Shown here in pieces: positions 53,040 to 64,000 of a DNA stretch of 64,000 nucleotides. This DNA is from Monomorium pharaonis (taxonomy: Eukaryota; Arthropoda; Insecta; Hymenoptera; Formicidae), in NCBI RefSeq assembly GCF_013373865.1, contig NC_050476.1, forward strand, positions 4,572,501 through 4,636,500. The letters run 5' to 3'. A program made the translations under genes and the position numbers. The first letter of the stretch is position 1, and each line of letters starts with the position of its first letter. The notes beneath the pieces are model-generated. The model was not told the origin of the DNA. It did no database searches and was given only the letters and a program-made list of their open reading frames with translations.

Positions 53040-53777
53040 TCATGGCACGTCGTGTCGGGAAGATATACTCGGTGCTCGGGTACATCTAGAAGCGATAGCT
53101 AGTCCACCGTCGCTCTCGGTATACCTGTGGGACGATCGCGTGTAAGGAAAATAAGGAGAGTAAGACGCCTCTCCTACCCTCCCCCCCTTTCTCTTTCTCT
53201 CTTTCTCCCGCTTTCTTCTCTCCTCTCTTGGTGGAAGGCGGCAAGATGTCCCCTTTAACGACCACGTCGAAGACGCGCCGTTACCAGAGAAATATTCGCA
53301 ATCAAAGTGGCCGTGGCTGTGGGAATGATATCTGAGATCCCGCGCCGTCGTACGCACATGCTCAATGACCAATGGATGATCGCTATCGGCGATATGACAG
53401 GCATCGAGAAGATATGCATATAAATAGCCGAACTCGCGTCGCTGTTGTGCAAACATCACGATCTTGTCTCGCGGGGATATCTCGATGCCGCCGATCACAT
53501 TGTTACGGCCGGCGCGTCGTTCGATCGGAAATCGATGGACGGGGATGACTCTGGATTTTATATCCTTCCCCGGAGCGCGATGAAAAATGACCGCGATCAA
53601 ATGGCGCGCGGCTTTTAAGGCTAATGGATAACTTGGAGGATCTCGGAATGCGCAGCGCGGATCGCGCTTTATCGAACGGTCTGAGGGTCGCGGAGGAGGA
53701 AGGCAGACTCGGGTTGTGAAAAACTTGGTATTTCCGTGGAGGAAATACGGTATCCCGGACAGAGTGAGGCGTAACAC
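53040..53777 (-). other. longest open frame in the window (~245 codons), probably not a gene
   Basis: The frame runs from a GTG at 53777 to a stop at 53040 on the minus strand; the first ATG is far inside it. The C-terminal third includes a lysine/arginine/glutamate-rich stretch that is a direct reading of the polypyrimidine tract at about 53160-53230. No domain, signal peptide or transmembrane segment is recognisable. The length is unusual for this window, so an exon or unannotated gene cannot be excluded, but CpG-rich DNA with few TA-containing stops gives long frames by chance. Confidence 0.1.
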
Positions 53778-54716
53778 CGATCTTTGTAAAACAGGATATA
53801 AAACGACATTACAGCGATAAGCGTGTCACTACGACGACGTAACGACCGTCTACGCGTCTCGGAGCACGTAATAAAAACGGAACTTGCTCGCGAAAGTATT
53901 TTTTTTTAATCCACAATATCCTGTTACGTGTATCGCAGCAAGCAACCTTATGGTTATAAAGCTAAATCGAGATACGAAATAATCATAGTAAAACAATAAT
54001 TGAAAAAAAAAAGGAAAATCAACGTAAAACGAACCGCTTATTCTCTCATTTCTCCATCACTTTGCTCGGGGTTAAACTAATTTTCTGCGTGTAAGATCTT
54101 CTCGCTAAATACAGATCCTCCTGCAGGAATGCCTGAATTAATAAGAATTAAAGGTTGCGTTAATTACGACGCCAATAACGTCGAACCTCCCACCAATAAT
54201 TCCGCGTTCGTGGAAATCCGCATGCTCCAACGCCGCCGAGTCAATGATCTCATGTGGAAAAATCCCAGGGCAATTAACCTTACGCCGCGCGTACAGCTCG
54301 GTGCAGAAAAGTGAGACGCTTGAAAGGCTGCGATCGCATGAACGCACACGTACATACCGACGCATCGCCAACCCGACCCGGGGAAATATTCCGTATCGTA
54401 CGAATGCGTGCATACAAACGTACGGACGCTGGCGATAGAATGCAATATTGTGCAAGGTACTAATTACGGGCGAGAAGAAAAACGGCGTGGGGTCGCGATC
54501 CCGACGCTCAGCTCGGCACGACGGAGAATTCCAACCGGCTCAGGTCAGACGTATTGAACGCACGTGTCGTAAAAAAAGAAATATAAAAAAATGATAAATA
54601 AATCGCGCGCTGCCCGCCGCGCAACATTTACGCGACGCGAGCGTTTGCGAGGCGCGTTTGCGTGCGTGCGTGCGTGCGCCGCACGCGCGAGCGCGAATCA
54701 GTGTAAGTGAAATAGG

Positions 54717-54763
54717 GGGTGCAAGCAAGGGCTGCCATGGGGGTGGGGATATCCCTTGCACCC
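54717..54763. repeat. hairpin with 9-bp outer stem
   Basis: GGGTGCAAG at 54717-54725 pairs exactly with CTTGCACCC at 54755-54763. A further two G-C pairs are possible after a 3-nt bulge, leaving a G-rich loop of about 20 nt. It lies just after GC-rich TGCG repeats. Confidence 0.5.
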
Positions 54764-56154
54764 TGCTGCCGCGGTCGTGTAATTATGTCGTGATTTATAA
54801 TGATGGCGGGCAGTCGCCGGTGCGCAATTCATCTACTAAATGAAACGCCCGAACCTTGTTACGCCGAGTTCGTCACTGCGGCGGATCCTCGGCTTTTGTA
54901 CGCACTGATTACGCGTATCAGCGCGAGAATGAGTTATGGTGCTCGCGCGGTCAGATTGAAAATAGATAAAAGTCCGATAAGAGAGTGGAAACGCAGATTG
55001 CAGTCATCTAAAACAGTCATCCAATACCGTTTAGTTTAATTTCTCTCTTATTTTACGAGAAATCGGAAACGCTCGGAAAATGTTTGGAATGAATAAAATA
55101 AAAAGGCAACAAGTAATAATTGTCGTTATTGCTTCGGTATAAGGACAGCTACCTGTGGCTAGATCGAATTATTCAAATAATATTTAACGACCGCTCCGAA
55201 GAGGAGAAGCGCATAATGTGACGTTGATGTGCTCAGTAATATAGTTACAAAGCGTAGTCTTATCCGCAGAGCGAATACAAAACCTCGGAAGCAAGTTCCA
55301 GAATTCCGGTAAGTCGCGGCCAAGTTTAGAAGTTATGTTGGCGCTGCGACAAGTCGCTCGCAGCTTCCCGGAGACTTACTTCCGAATGCAGCCACGGTGA
55401 CGTGAAAACAATTCACGAGAATAGAGAGTCATTAAGATATCTAAGACCGCAGTCATTATGACAAGAAGCTTATACCTCGAGTAAGTAATAACGCTGATTA
55501 AACTTACATAACAGTAACAAAGCGGTGTTTCCAACTTTATGCAAAAGGATTTAGCCGCGAACAACGTTAAGCACGTTTGCATATTTTCGAAAGGGTAACA
55601 CCGCATCAGTTCGTTACGAGATAATTAATACCGTAACAATTAGTAACGGGATAATTAGTAACGTGAATAAATTACTTTTGTGTTCGATGAAAAGAGATAT
55701 TTTTTTATATTCGCAAAGATCATCGAAAAACCGATAAGAGGGAGAAAAAAAATGGGGTCGCGTTCGCGACCTTACTTTGCCACAAAAGAGCTACGTCGAG
55801 GGTCGACGTGACAGTAATGACCAGAACACGCATCTATGAGAAATATCACAACGTTGGATGGCGCAATAAAAAGCCCGCCCTTTATCAAATCCCGCTTTCC
55901 TCTTCAACTGCAGCCGACCGTCGATCATGGACAGTAGCGCGCGATCCACCGGCAGATGCGCGGTCATCAATCGTGACTCGATGCAAACGACGTCAAAAAT
56001 GTGCAAGGCTGAATTTTTCCCGGATGAATCATCGCTTCCGTGGGACACACTGACGATGGCTGCCGTTTTGCACCCCCTTCGGAAACACGCCCCGCGACGT
56101 CCGAAGCACCGGCGCGTTGTGGGATCGTTCCACTTCCATCCGCGGCGATCTCTC

Positions 56155-56157
<3 letters not shown>

Positions 56158-56191
<34 letters not shown>
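56158..56191. repeat. (CT)17 microsatellite
   Basis: Seventeen perfect CT units. Open frames across it are Ser/Leu repeats and not credible proteins. Confidence 0.95.
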
Positions 56192-56193
<2 letters not shown>

Positions 56194-57996
56194 TTACGAT
56201 CCATCTCGGTGGTACGTAAGAACCTCATACATCACGTTCTGTTTAATTTCCATTCATGTGCGCGTCATCATCGGCGTCTATATGAATCCTGGAAACTGAC
56301 GTCTTGATATGCAGCATCCCTTTGGCGTCGTTACGATTCACGAGATCTAAAGACATATACATATACAGTGTGCACTCTACTAAATTTGAGTGAGTTGTCT
56401 AGCCGACAAGATGTCACGGGGTCAATAAAATCCCCATTGTACACGACGTAGGATATAACGGAGATACATTTTCTCCTCTCGTATTCCATACACCGGCGGA
56501 CATTTAGAACGACTAAGTCGCCTAGAGCTGTATACGCGCTAGTTGGAAATAGTTCGCCGAGAACGTCAAGCAGTCGCATCAGTGGTCGCGTTCGGTAATC
56601 ACGGATGGGTTTCGCCACTTTGACTCGCAGACGACGACTCCGGCAGTGAGCGGATGGTGCCTGAGATTGACTGCGGGCATACCGGGCGATAGGAGAAACC
56701 TGCTGCATTACGCTGTTCCAAAGAGCATCGCTCTCGGCCGTTACCGAGGGATCGCGCAGTTACAGCGGCGAACTGTTCAGCCAACTGCGTTGATTACGCT
56801 TGAAGACACCGAGAGTGATACTCTCTATTCCTGTGGCCACCCCTTCCCACTTCCCGAGAATTCTCCCGTCATTTCACCATCAGGAATTGAGAAATTCCAT
56901 GTCTCTGATCTTTTCCGTCTTCCTCGTCAATGTACCACCTACGCCCCGCGTTTCCGCCTAATCCTCGATCTTGATCCTCCCGATGGAGCCTTTCACCTGT
57001 AATTCCTTTCTTTCGCCGTGCCCTCTCAGAGTCTATGAGGCTAAGTGCGCGCCGTCTCCTTCATGAGTTCAGCCATTCTCCTGGTCCGTTCATAGTCTCG
57101 TCGTCGGAACCTTCTATGTTTTTTTAAGTAGGTAGGATAAGGTCGTTAATGAAATTCCCTCCTGGCCGACGAGGGAACTTCCTCTCCGCCAGCGCCACGG
57201 TGTTTTTCATCACGGCGCTTCTTGAAAAGGATCTACGGAGGTGGACCGAACGGAAGTACTGCTCTTCCTTCGGGGGATGATGAAAGAGGGTAGAGAGATA
57301 GGATGAACGAAAGCTTCGAGAGTCGCCTGTCACGCGGACCGAGATTGCCCGCTTCTTTCTACTACCACTCCGCTGCCTCTCCCACGACTCCTAATTCCGA
57401 TGGTTACCCGCACAAATGATGTGGAACGAGCAAAACATTGGGATCTCGTCGGCTCTCCTATCCCTGTCTCTAGATAAGATAAGAGGGAGTCACGCGCTAT
57501 CGCCTTGCAGAGTTCAATGTTCGTGCGCTTGCTGCCGTGCGACTTCTTGCTCAACTACTGCTTAACTACTTGCAAAGATCGTCATTTCTAAATTACGCGA
57601 CCTTAATCAGCATCCATGTATTTAATACTTAGAAAATTGAGTAGCTGAATGATACAGTGTGACTTCAAGTGATAAAGATGGTTATATTATTACGTGCAAA
57701 AATCTGTGCGATACTTTCACTCGAATACTAGTGGAATTGACTGCGAAAAATCAGTGCGTAAAACGGCACGGTATGTACGTCGGCTTACGCGACATGCGTC
57801 TGTCGTATGATTTGCATCGACGCATGATACGTACGGTGTAATGGAGCGGCGGGGCCGAGCAATTAAATTCCAATTTAATAAAGGCACCGGGGGAATGTCG
57901 ACGCCGCGGCGAAGTTTCATTTCAACGGGGGCTGGAATCCCGAGCGTGCGACCGTGCCGCATCGGGGATGGTATGTGTACACGTACGTACGTTTAA

Positions 57997-58015
57997 CGGC
58001 TGCGTTTCGCAGCCG
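57997..58015. repeat. 8-bp GC-rich hairpin, TTT loop
   Basis: CGGCTGCG and CGCAGCCG flank TTT exactly. The structure is stable, but no T-run or RNA gene context accompanies it. Confidence 0.6.
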
Positions 58016-59655
58016 AGAGACGAATCAATCACTGCGCCACGCAAAGCGATCGCGAATGCCGGTATTCGATGCTCAACAACCGACGGATAGTTTCAGCGCT
58101 GCCGAAAAAGTTCTTTGACTGCTGTAGCAACCTAAGCGTTCCCGAATTGCGAGATTCGATTATTTGACGACGATGAGAAAGTAATTTCAGTTGAATAGCG
58201 TTGCGCGTCGATTGCTCGAGACGAACAACGGACAAAACGGAAATGCGTAGAACGCTAGATTGGAGTACTGGGCTTATCTGGCTTTAAAATTTTGAACATT
58301 TAAATAAAAATAAATTTTGTTAAATAAAACAGTAACACGCTTGATGCAATTCAGTAAAAATATTCCAACCGCAGTAAAAATATTTTTTCACTGATTATCG
58401 CCAATGACCGAGATAGTTGATAAATGTGACAATATGAAAAAGCGTGAGCGCATTGCAGGGTCGGCGATATTTTTCGATGACCAACGTGAGGTACCAATAG
58501 TCGTATATTTATTTGAAACCCATATTTGTCCAAAGCCTAATATTTGCGGACCGTTCAAAGACCATGGTTTTGGAGAAACAGCTGAGTAAAGAAAGAAGTA
58601 TATAAACTTTCAAAATCAACAATAATTCAAAATGAAATTTTCGCAATTTAATTTACTACACTGCAAAAACTATTAGCAAATATTTCATCTGTTATTTATA
58701 AATATAAAAAAATAAAACATTCCAAATTTATTTTGTATCTGAATTTGTATACCTTTTCACAGTACAATTAATTCAGTATTGTTAAACGATAAAGTTAGAG
58801 AAATACTCATATAACTCATTATTAAAAAAAAAAAAACAATCTTAAATTTGTAAAAAAATATAAGCCTGCTATTTGATACAATTGCAAAAGACCTTTATAT
58901 GTTCAACTGTTCACATTTCTATAACGAGTTAACAGGATTCCAAGAACAGCATGGATCGAAGAGAAAAAGCTCGAGGGGAGACTTGCGGGGAACATGGGAT
59001 ATAAAGGAACGATTCGGAAGCAATTCGGTAAGTACATGTCGATTTATGTCCGGGAATCGCCGATAGCTCACCTACGCCATTTTCTTTCCCTCCCCCCACA
59101 TTCACCGGGTTTTGCCGCCGGATCGCCGAGGATAGCGCCATAAGAGATCCGCGGATGTTATTGTATGAGAACGACGATCGTTCCCAGCCTCCCCACCATA
59201 TTTTATACAACCGGTATATAACGTGTAGAAGAACGTTCCCGATGGTCTATCTTATGACGTTATTTGCGGAGTGGCTCGAATGGATGGGCCGTCGACTGTC
59301 GATCCGTCGTGGCGTTCGAAACCAGGAGAGACGACCGACAAACTTCGTCCAAGGAATGATGAGGAGCCTTTTTTCCTAGATTACACGAAACATTCGGCCG
59401 ACATTTCACGCGAGTGGTGAAGCAGCACGGAGTGGATTCCACGGTGCGGCAACGGGGATTTCATTCTGCGAGAGACCTTCGATTTCATCTACCGTAGAGA
59501 TCGTAAATACCATCGTTTCCAACAACGTTCATTTGGTGATACTAGATAATGGTATTGAATGGATTTTTTATACCGCATATATTCTCGTAGATAAAAAGCT
59601 TGTGACAAATGCATGTTGCTGAAATTTATTGTGCATAAAATGATAATGTAAGTTG

Positions 59656-59720
59656 TGGCATCACAAAAATGTAATGTATGATCAATATAATCACGAAAAT
59701 ATAATGTATGATGAAACACA
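59656..59720 (+). repeat. imperfect ~33-bp tandem duplication
   Basis: Two adjacent units each contain an ATCAC-like block, AAAAT and AATGTATGAT (second units at 59678-59691 and 59701-59714). They give a spurious protein-like frame with a repeated Asn-Val/Ile-Met-Tyr-Asp motif. Confidence 0.5.
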
Positions 59721-60499
59721 TTATTCCACGAAGCACAACTATTTCGAAAATTTATCCTTAGAAAAAGAAAATATTAAAAATAAATTTTTATATTATCGTA
59801 ATATTTTTTCTTTCTACTCTTTGTATAAGTTTGTATTAAAAATTTAATAACGATAATAATAAAGAAATAACTTGACTAGATTTAATAAATTGACTTTTAT
59901 CTCAAAAATTTTATTCGATATATTCATAATTGCTTTGAAATATCGATCATAAAATATACATAACGCAATTACAAAAATAAATTAAAATAAAGGCATAATT
60001 GTCCTCGAATTTTATACTTGATCTGGTTATGCATTATCATGCCTTTTGATCCGCAATAAGCCTCATAGCGGCACGCAAATTATTCAGATGAGTTTGCAGC
60101 TGGTGAATAATCCGGTTGCGCGGTGACGGGCCAATGTTTTTCATGCGGCTATCCCTCATTTAGCTTATCTCTGATTCTGACTAAGACTAATGCGGGCGAT
60201 TCGCTCGATCGTTTGTAACCCCCTCCTGACCCTCGTGGCTACCTCGCACTCATTTACCCCCGGGGGCCACCCTCGGTCCTTTGCTGACTAACACGCTCTC
60301 ATTTATCCGTAAGGAACCAATGCCCGTCGCGTAGATATTAGTTCGAGGAAACGTCAGGATCATTCACGTCGGAAAATAAAAAAAAAAATAAAAAAAACGC
60401 TGTCAGAAATCACGTTCTATCTCTTAAATTTAAAACGTCAAATTTTTACATGGCAAAATAAATTCGACGAATCTGCTTCTCAGCGAAGAACTGCAGAAT

Positions 60500-62330
60500 A
60501 ACAAGAAATTGTGCAGACACCTTTCCGTTGAAAAGTTGGCGCAAAGAGACATCTCAGATTGACGTAACTTATGTCACGATTGTTTTCGAATTGCGGCGCC
60601 ATCAAAGTCTCGTTTTCCAGTACTCGAAAGAGGACTGGAAACGATCGCGGAGGTTTTCTCGCTTTCGCCGGTGCTATATGACTCGTGTAACTGCCGCCGG
60701 TGCCCCCGGACGTTCTCTATGCTCGAATAACGTTGCACTCACTCGGGGGTTTACGCCCTGGCGCTTCTTTCTCTCGATATCGACTTTTAACGATCGGAAC
60801 GAGGAAAACCGGCTATGAGACCAGAAGTGGTTGCGCCCGGGAAAAACGTGTGGAAAAACGTCCGGCCCTATCTTACGACTTACATTTCTTTTTTTTTTTA
60901 CGGCGAACCGCAAAGCCTCCGCGATCCGAGATGAGACTCTTCGTGACACGTTCCCGTATAATTTCGCCGGACCGCGAGGCAATATAAAATAAAATTGGCG
61001 CGACTGAATAAAATAAAAGTAACTAGCAGCACGGCCATTACCCTAATAATCGTCTGCTCCCCGCACCCTACCAGACAAGTATTTCACATTGCGTGAATAC
61101 GGATCGATGCCGATGTCGAACTGGTTCTTCGTTCTCTTCGTAAGTTTCTATCCGTCTCTGTGTATCCTCTTCCCGGAACGCGTTTCCCAGCGCCTTTTTC
61201 TCCTTCTGCCTATACACTTCTTTCTCTCTTCCCCTCTTTCGCTCCGTCTGCCTCCTGCCTCTCTCTCTTTCTCCTCTCCGCCGTTCTCTTCGTTTAATTT
61301 CTTTTCCGACCTCACGTTTCTATATCACCGGATCCTGGATCCTACATCAGGCGGCTCACACGCGATTTACTAAGAAATTCATTGGCTAATGAAATTAAAT
61401 TCCTGCCCGCCGTTCGTCTCACTCCACGAGGGTCCTTCGTGTCGTAGTTTATGCGCCGTATTGAGTTCCGCGAGTTCCACATCTCGTTGTCCTCCCGTTT
61501 CGCTCTTCTCTCTTGATATCGTACGCCAAAGCCGAGCGCAAAAAGTAATCCAAATAATTCTCTTTGCACGCTCCCCTCCCATCTTTCCCTACCCTCCGGC
61601 TACCCATCGCGCATCGCTCGGCAAACGGTACGAAGAAAATGAAAATGGCGAAATCTGTTCCGATGGAGAAATAAAGGAAAGACGGAGAGAAAAAATGTCG
61701 ACTCCACAGTCGGTTCTCACACCTTGCGCCTCGCGCAAATAATTGGAACGTGCTGAACCGCTCGAGTTCTCGGGTACTCTTTTAATTTCGCTCCCGGCCT
61801 CCCTTAATTCGTCGCAGGTAGTTAGAGAAGACACTCCCAGAACTATTTCCCTCGCTCCTATCGTCTTCGCGTGCCTTCCGTTCTCGTCTGCGCATTGCAT
61901 TAACTTGCGAGCGGAATCTCGCCGGGGAGTCTGCCGGTTCGAATCACTGCGGCGAGATTTTTAAATAAACATCGAGGAGAGAGGCAAAGTGAGGTCCGAT
62001 GTTGACTCCTCGAAACTTAAGCGCCACGCGCCTTCTTCGACTTCTTCCGGAATAACTACTCTTGACATAAGGAGATTTTTCCTCGCTCTTTCCCAACTTC
62101 CTCTATCTACTTCAAAGATCTTTAATTTCGATAGCGCCGCGTGAAATTTAGCAGCAAATTTGCGATTGAATTCAAGGTTTTAATAGCCGCGGCATTATAA
62201 AATGTAACGGCAAAATGTTTTTATGTTTTACAATTATCGTGAAAAATTGAATATCGAAATTGATTTGCGCAACGAAGCAACTTCCAAATGTTGCTTTCGC
62301 GTGACCCAGCGTGCGGCACCGCGGATCGTG
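60500..62330. other. GC-rich block, no gene seen
   Basis: Pyrimidine-rich on the plus strand at about 61140-61320 and CpG-rich elsewhere. All open frames are short and overlap on both strands. Confidence 0.4.
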
Positions 62331-62339
62331 TGTGAACGG

Positions 62340-62700
62340 TGAGTCGTAATTAAAATTCTAATTGGCAGCAGACGCCATTTTTTTCGATGTGGCAAAACTT
62401 CTTTTTCATTGCCAATTATTCGAGCTCCGGCACGGACTTGAAATTTCCAAATGGCTCTTTTTCCAAATGGCACGCTTTTAACGATGTGCGCAATGTTTTA
62501 TGAGTATTATTTTTTACACGGCATCGAAACGCATTGCACGGTGTTCGTTTCGCGCACCGAGTTTTGTATTCTATCCATAGGCAGTGTTGTTCAGTTGCAT
62601 CGATCGACAATTTGCGCGTTTTTTCCCCAATTTACCGCCAAATCTCTTTTTATGAAAATCTCAATAAAAAAGAATACAGTTTTCATAGATTTAATCAAAT

Positions 62701-62754
<54 letters not shown>

Positions 62755-64000
62755 AAACATCGATGTCACATATACATCATCAATATATGAATAAATCAAG
62801 ATGCTCTTTTTTATTAGCTCATTCAACGACGATTCTACGACTACTGCAAGATCAAACTATCACTTTGTGTAACTGAAAGATATCCCACCGCAGTGGCACC
62901 GTCCCAAAAGAATGATGGCGGTAGATTCTTTTTTTTTATATCCCGCAGGAAGGATAATCTTGTTTTTCTACTCGAGAATTCCCTCTGGGAGAATAAGTCA
63001 ACGATGGCTTCGGGTATCTCCGGGAGAGAGAGTTAATTCGCGATCCGCTGCAGGCTGCAGGCTGTTTACACGCACAGAATTTCAGTGATGTATTCGCGCC
63101 TCGAATTCGCGGCTCCCTTGTCGACCACCCACGCCACGAACCTACCTATTTTCGTTCATTTGCTCAGCAAGACGTCGGAATGAATATACTGAAAGTTAGC
63201 TTAATTGTAAAACTCACGTTTGCCATCAATATTATAAAGTTACAAAGCAAAAGAAAAAAAGAGATTTTGTAAAGAGAATCCTGTCGTATTTGCACTTGTA
63301 CCACACGATTAATAGTTACCATCCTCCTTTGTTCATAAAATTACAATATTTTAATGACAAGATTTTATGCATAGCGAATTAAATTTGGCGATAAATAAGG
63401 TTTACAGAAAAATCTCCTTAAGAAGCTTTCAGGGTTGACAGCGGGTGGATTAGTGAACATGCGGTTGACGTATAAGACTTGTCAATTAATTACCCTTCCT
63501 TGTATATTCAACTTCGGGGAGGAGTTCGCACCCTCTATCGTTCCATAGGATTATCATGACACGACAAGCTCCGCTTATGCCCGGATTAGGAAACGTCTGC
63601 GAACGTTTCATTTTAAAGACAATATCATTTTACGTTGACACGAGAATTTCCGTTATCATGTTTTACCTCTTTCTCTAAGTAATTAATTTATTCCTACTAT
63701 GCATAAATTTTTTTAGGAAAACGTATAAGAAGAAAGAGTAAATTACTAAAATAGAAATTATTGTAATAAACGTCAAAAAATTGAACACGATAATTAACAA
63801 TTTCTCATAATTCTCAACAATTCCAAAGCGCACTCAATCATGCAATAATATTAAAAGGTGCATTTAATAATAAAGCTGAGCATAGAAATGGAATGTTATA
63901 CTTTTTATACGATATTACGAAACATTGAATCTTATTGCATGAAAAACAGTAGCGGCGGACAGTTAAAAGGGGCGAGGACGATTCGGCGACGTTACGCAGT
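62340..64000. other. no gene seen
   Basis: AT-rich with the (AG)25 tract and a short CTGCAGG duplication near 63048-63062. Nothing else identifiable. Confidence 0.5.
62702..62752. repeat. (AG)25 microsatellite, longest in the window
   Basis: Fifty-one bases of perfect alternating A and G. Reads as poly Arg-Glu in two frames. Confidence 0.97.

Larger units (their letters stand above)
53790..57345. other. no gene seen
   Basis: Mixed composition. TGCG tetranucleotide repeats lie at about 54659-54678 and short ATTAGTAACG-type repeats near 55634-55665. The 118-codon plus-strand frame at 56646-57002 starts at GTG and has no recognisable domain. Confidence 0.45.
57350..60490. other. no gene seen
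   Basis: Mostly AT-rich. A 13-base direct repeat (CAGTAAAAATATT) occurs twice near 58352 and 58372. A minus-strand open frame at 58929-59210 looks protein-like and contains a GTGAGC near its middle, but has no identifiable acceptor. Confidence 0.45.

Noticed and set aside
53242..53262. Eleven bases matching the 5' part of miR-31
   Set aside because: The match ends after the seed region and no complementary arm lies nearby to make a precursor hairpin.
61934..61948. tRNA B-box-like sequence GGTTCGAATC
   Set aside because: The flanking five bases are not complementary and no cloverleaf is possible.
62702..62794. Arg-Glu repeat protein frames
   Set aside because: Direct translation of the (AG)25 microsatellite.
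1..64000. Bacterial, viral or CRISPR content
   Set aside because: No long contiguous genes, no spaced direct-repeat arrays and no recognisable viral or transposase domains in any frame.

Overview
This is eukaryotic, insect-like DNA. The G+C content is moderate and patchy, CpG is not depleted (long CG-rich blocks sit between AT-rich stretches), and short microsatellites and poly-T/poly-A tracts are frequent. I see no operon structure, no ribosome-binding-site pattern and no long open reading frames. The texture (undepleted CpG, few transposons, CpG-rich blocks of a few hundred bases in AT-rich DNA) fits a hymenopteran such as an ant. That is inference from composition; no species-diagnostic gene is present.

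I can support no conventional protein-coding gene, tRNA, rRNA or CRISPR array. The longest open frame (about 245 codons, minus strand, 53040-53777) begins at GTG, shows no recognisable domain and partly encodes a polypyrimidine tract. It is probably fortuitous. The window reads as a large non-coding domain, either a very long intron or an intergenic regulatory region.

The most informative site is on the minus strand at 49994/49995. A textbook 3' splice site (CTAAT branch-point match, T-rich tract, TTTCAG) abuts a strong 5' splice site (GTGAGT) with no exon between them. This is the arrangement of a recursive splice site (ratchet point), known from very long insect introns. A second donor (GAG|GTAAGG) lies 84 nt downstream and would define a 28-codon exon open in one frame. 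If it is used, at least this part of the window is intron of a minus-strand gene much larger than the window shows.

Other structure, left to right: a CpG-rich block at about 5990-6720 with a short Gly/Ser-rich ORF; a G-quadruplex motif followed by a 48-nt foldback at 10651-10765; pyrimidine- and purine-rich islands near 12.3, 16.6, 22.5, 24.7, 26.5, 30.0, 36.0, 47.4 and 53.2 kb; a perfect 15-bp hairpin at 27151-27185; a diverged ~129-bp tandem repeat at 40403-40810; and long microsatellites, the longest being (AG)25 at 62702-62752. Between these lies AT-rich DNA with nothing I can name.
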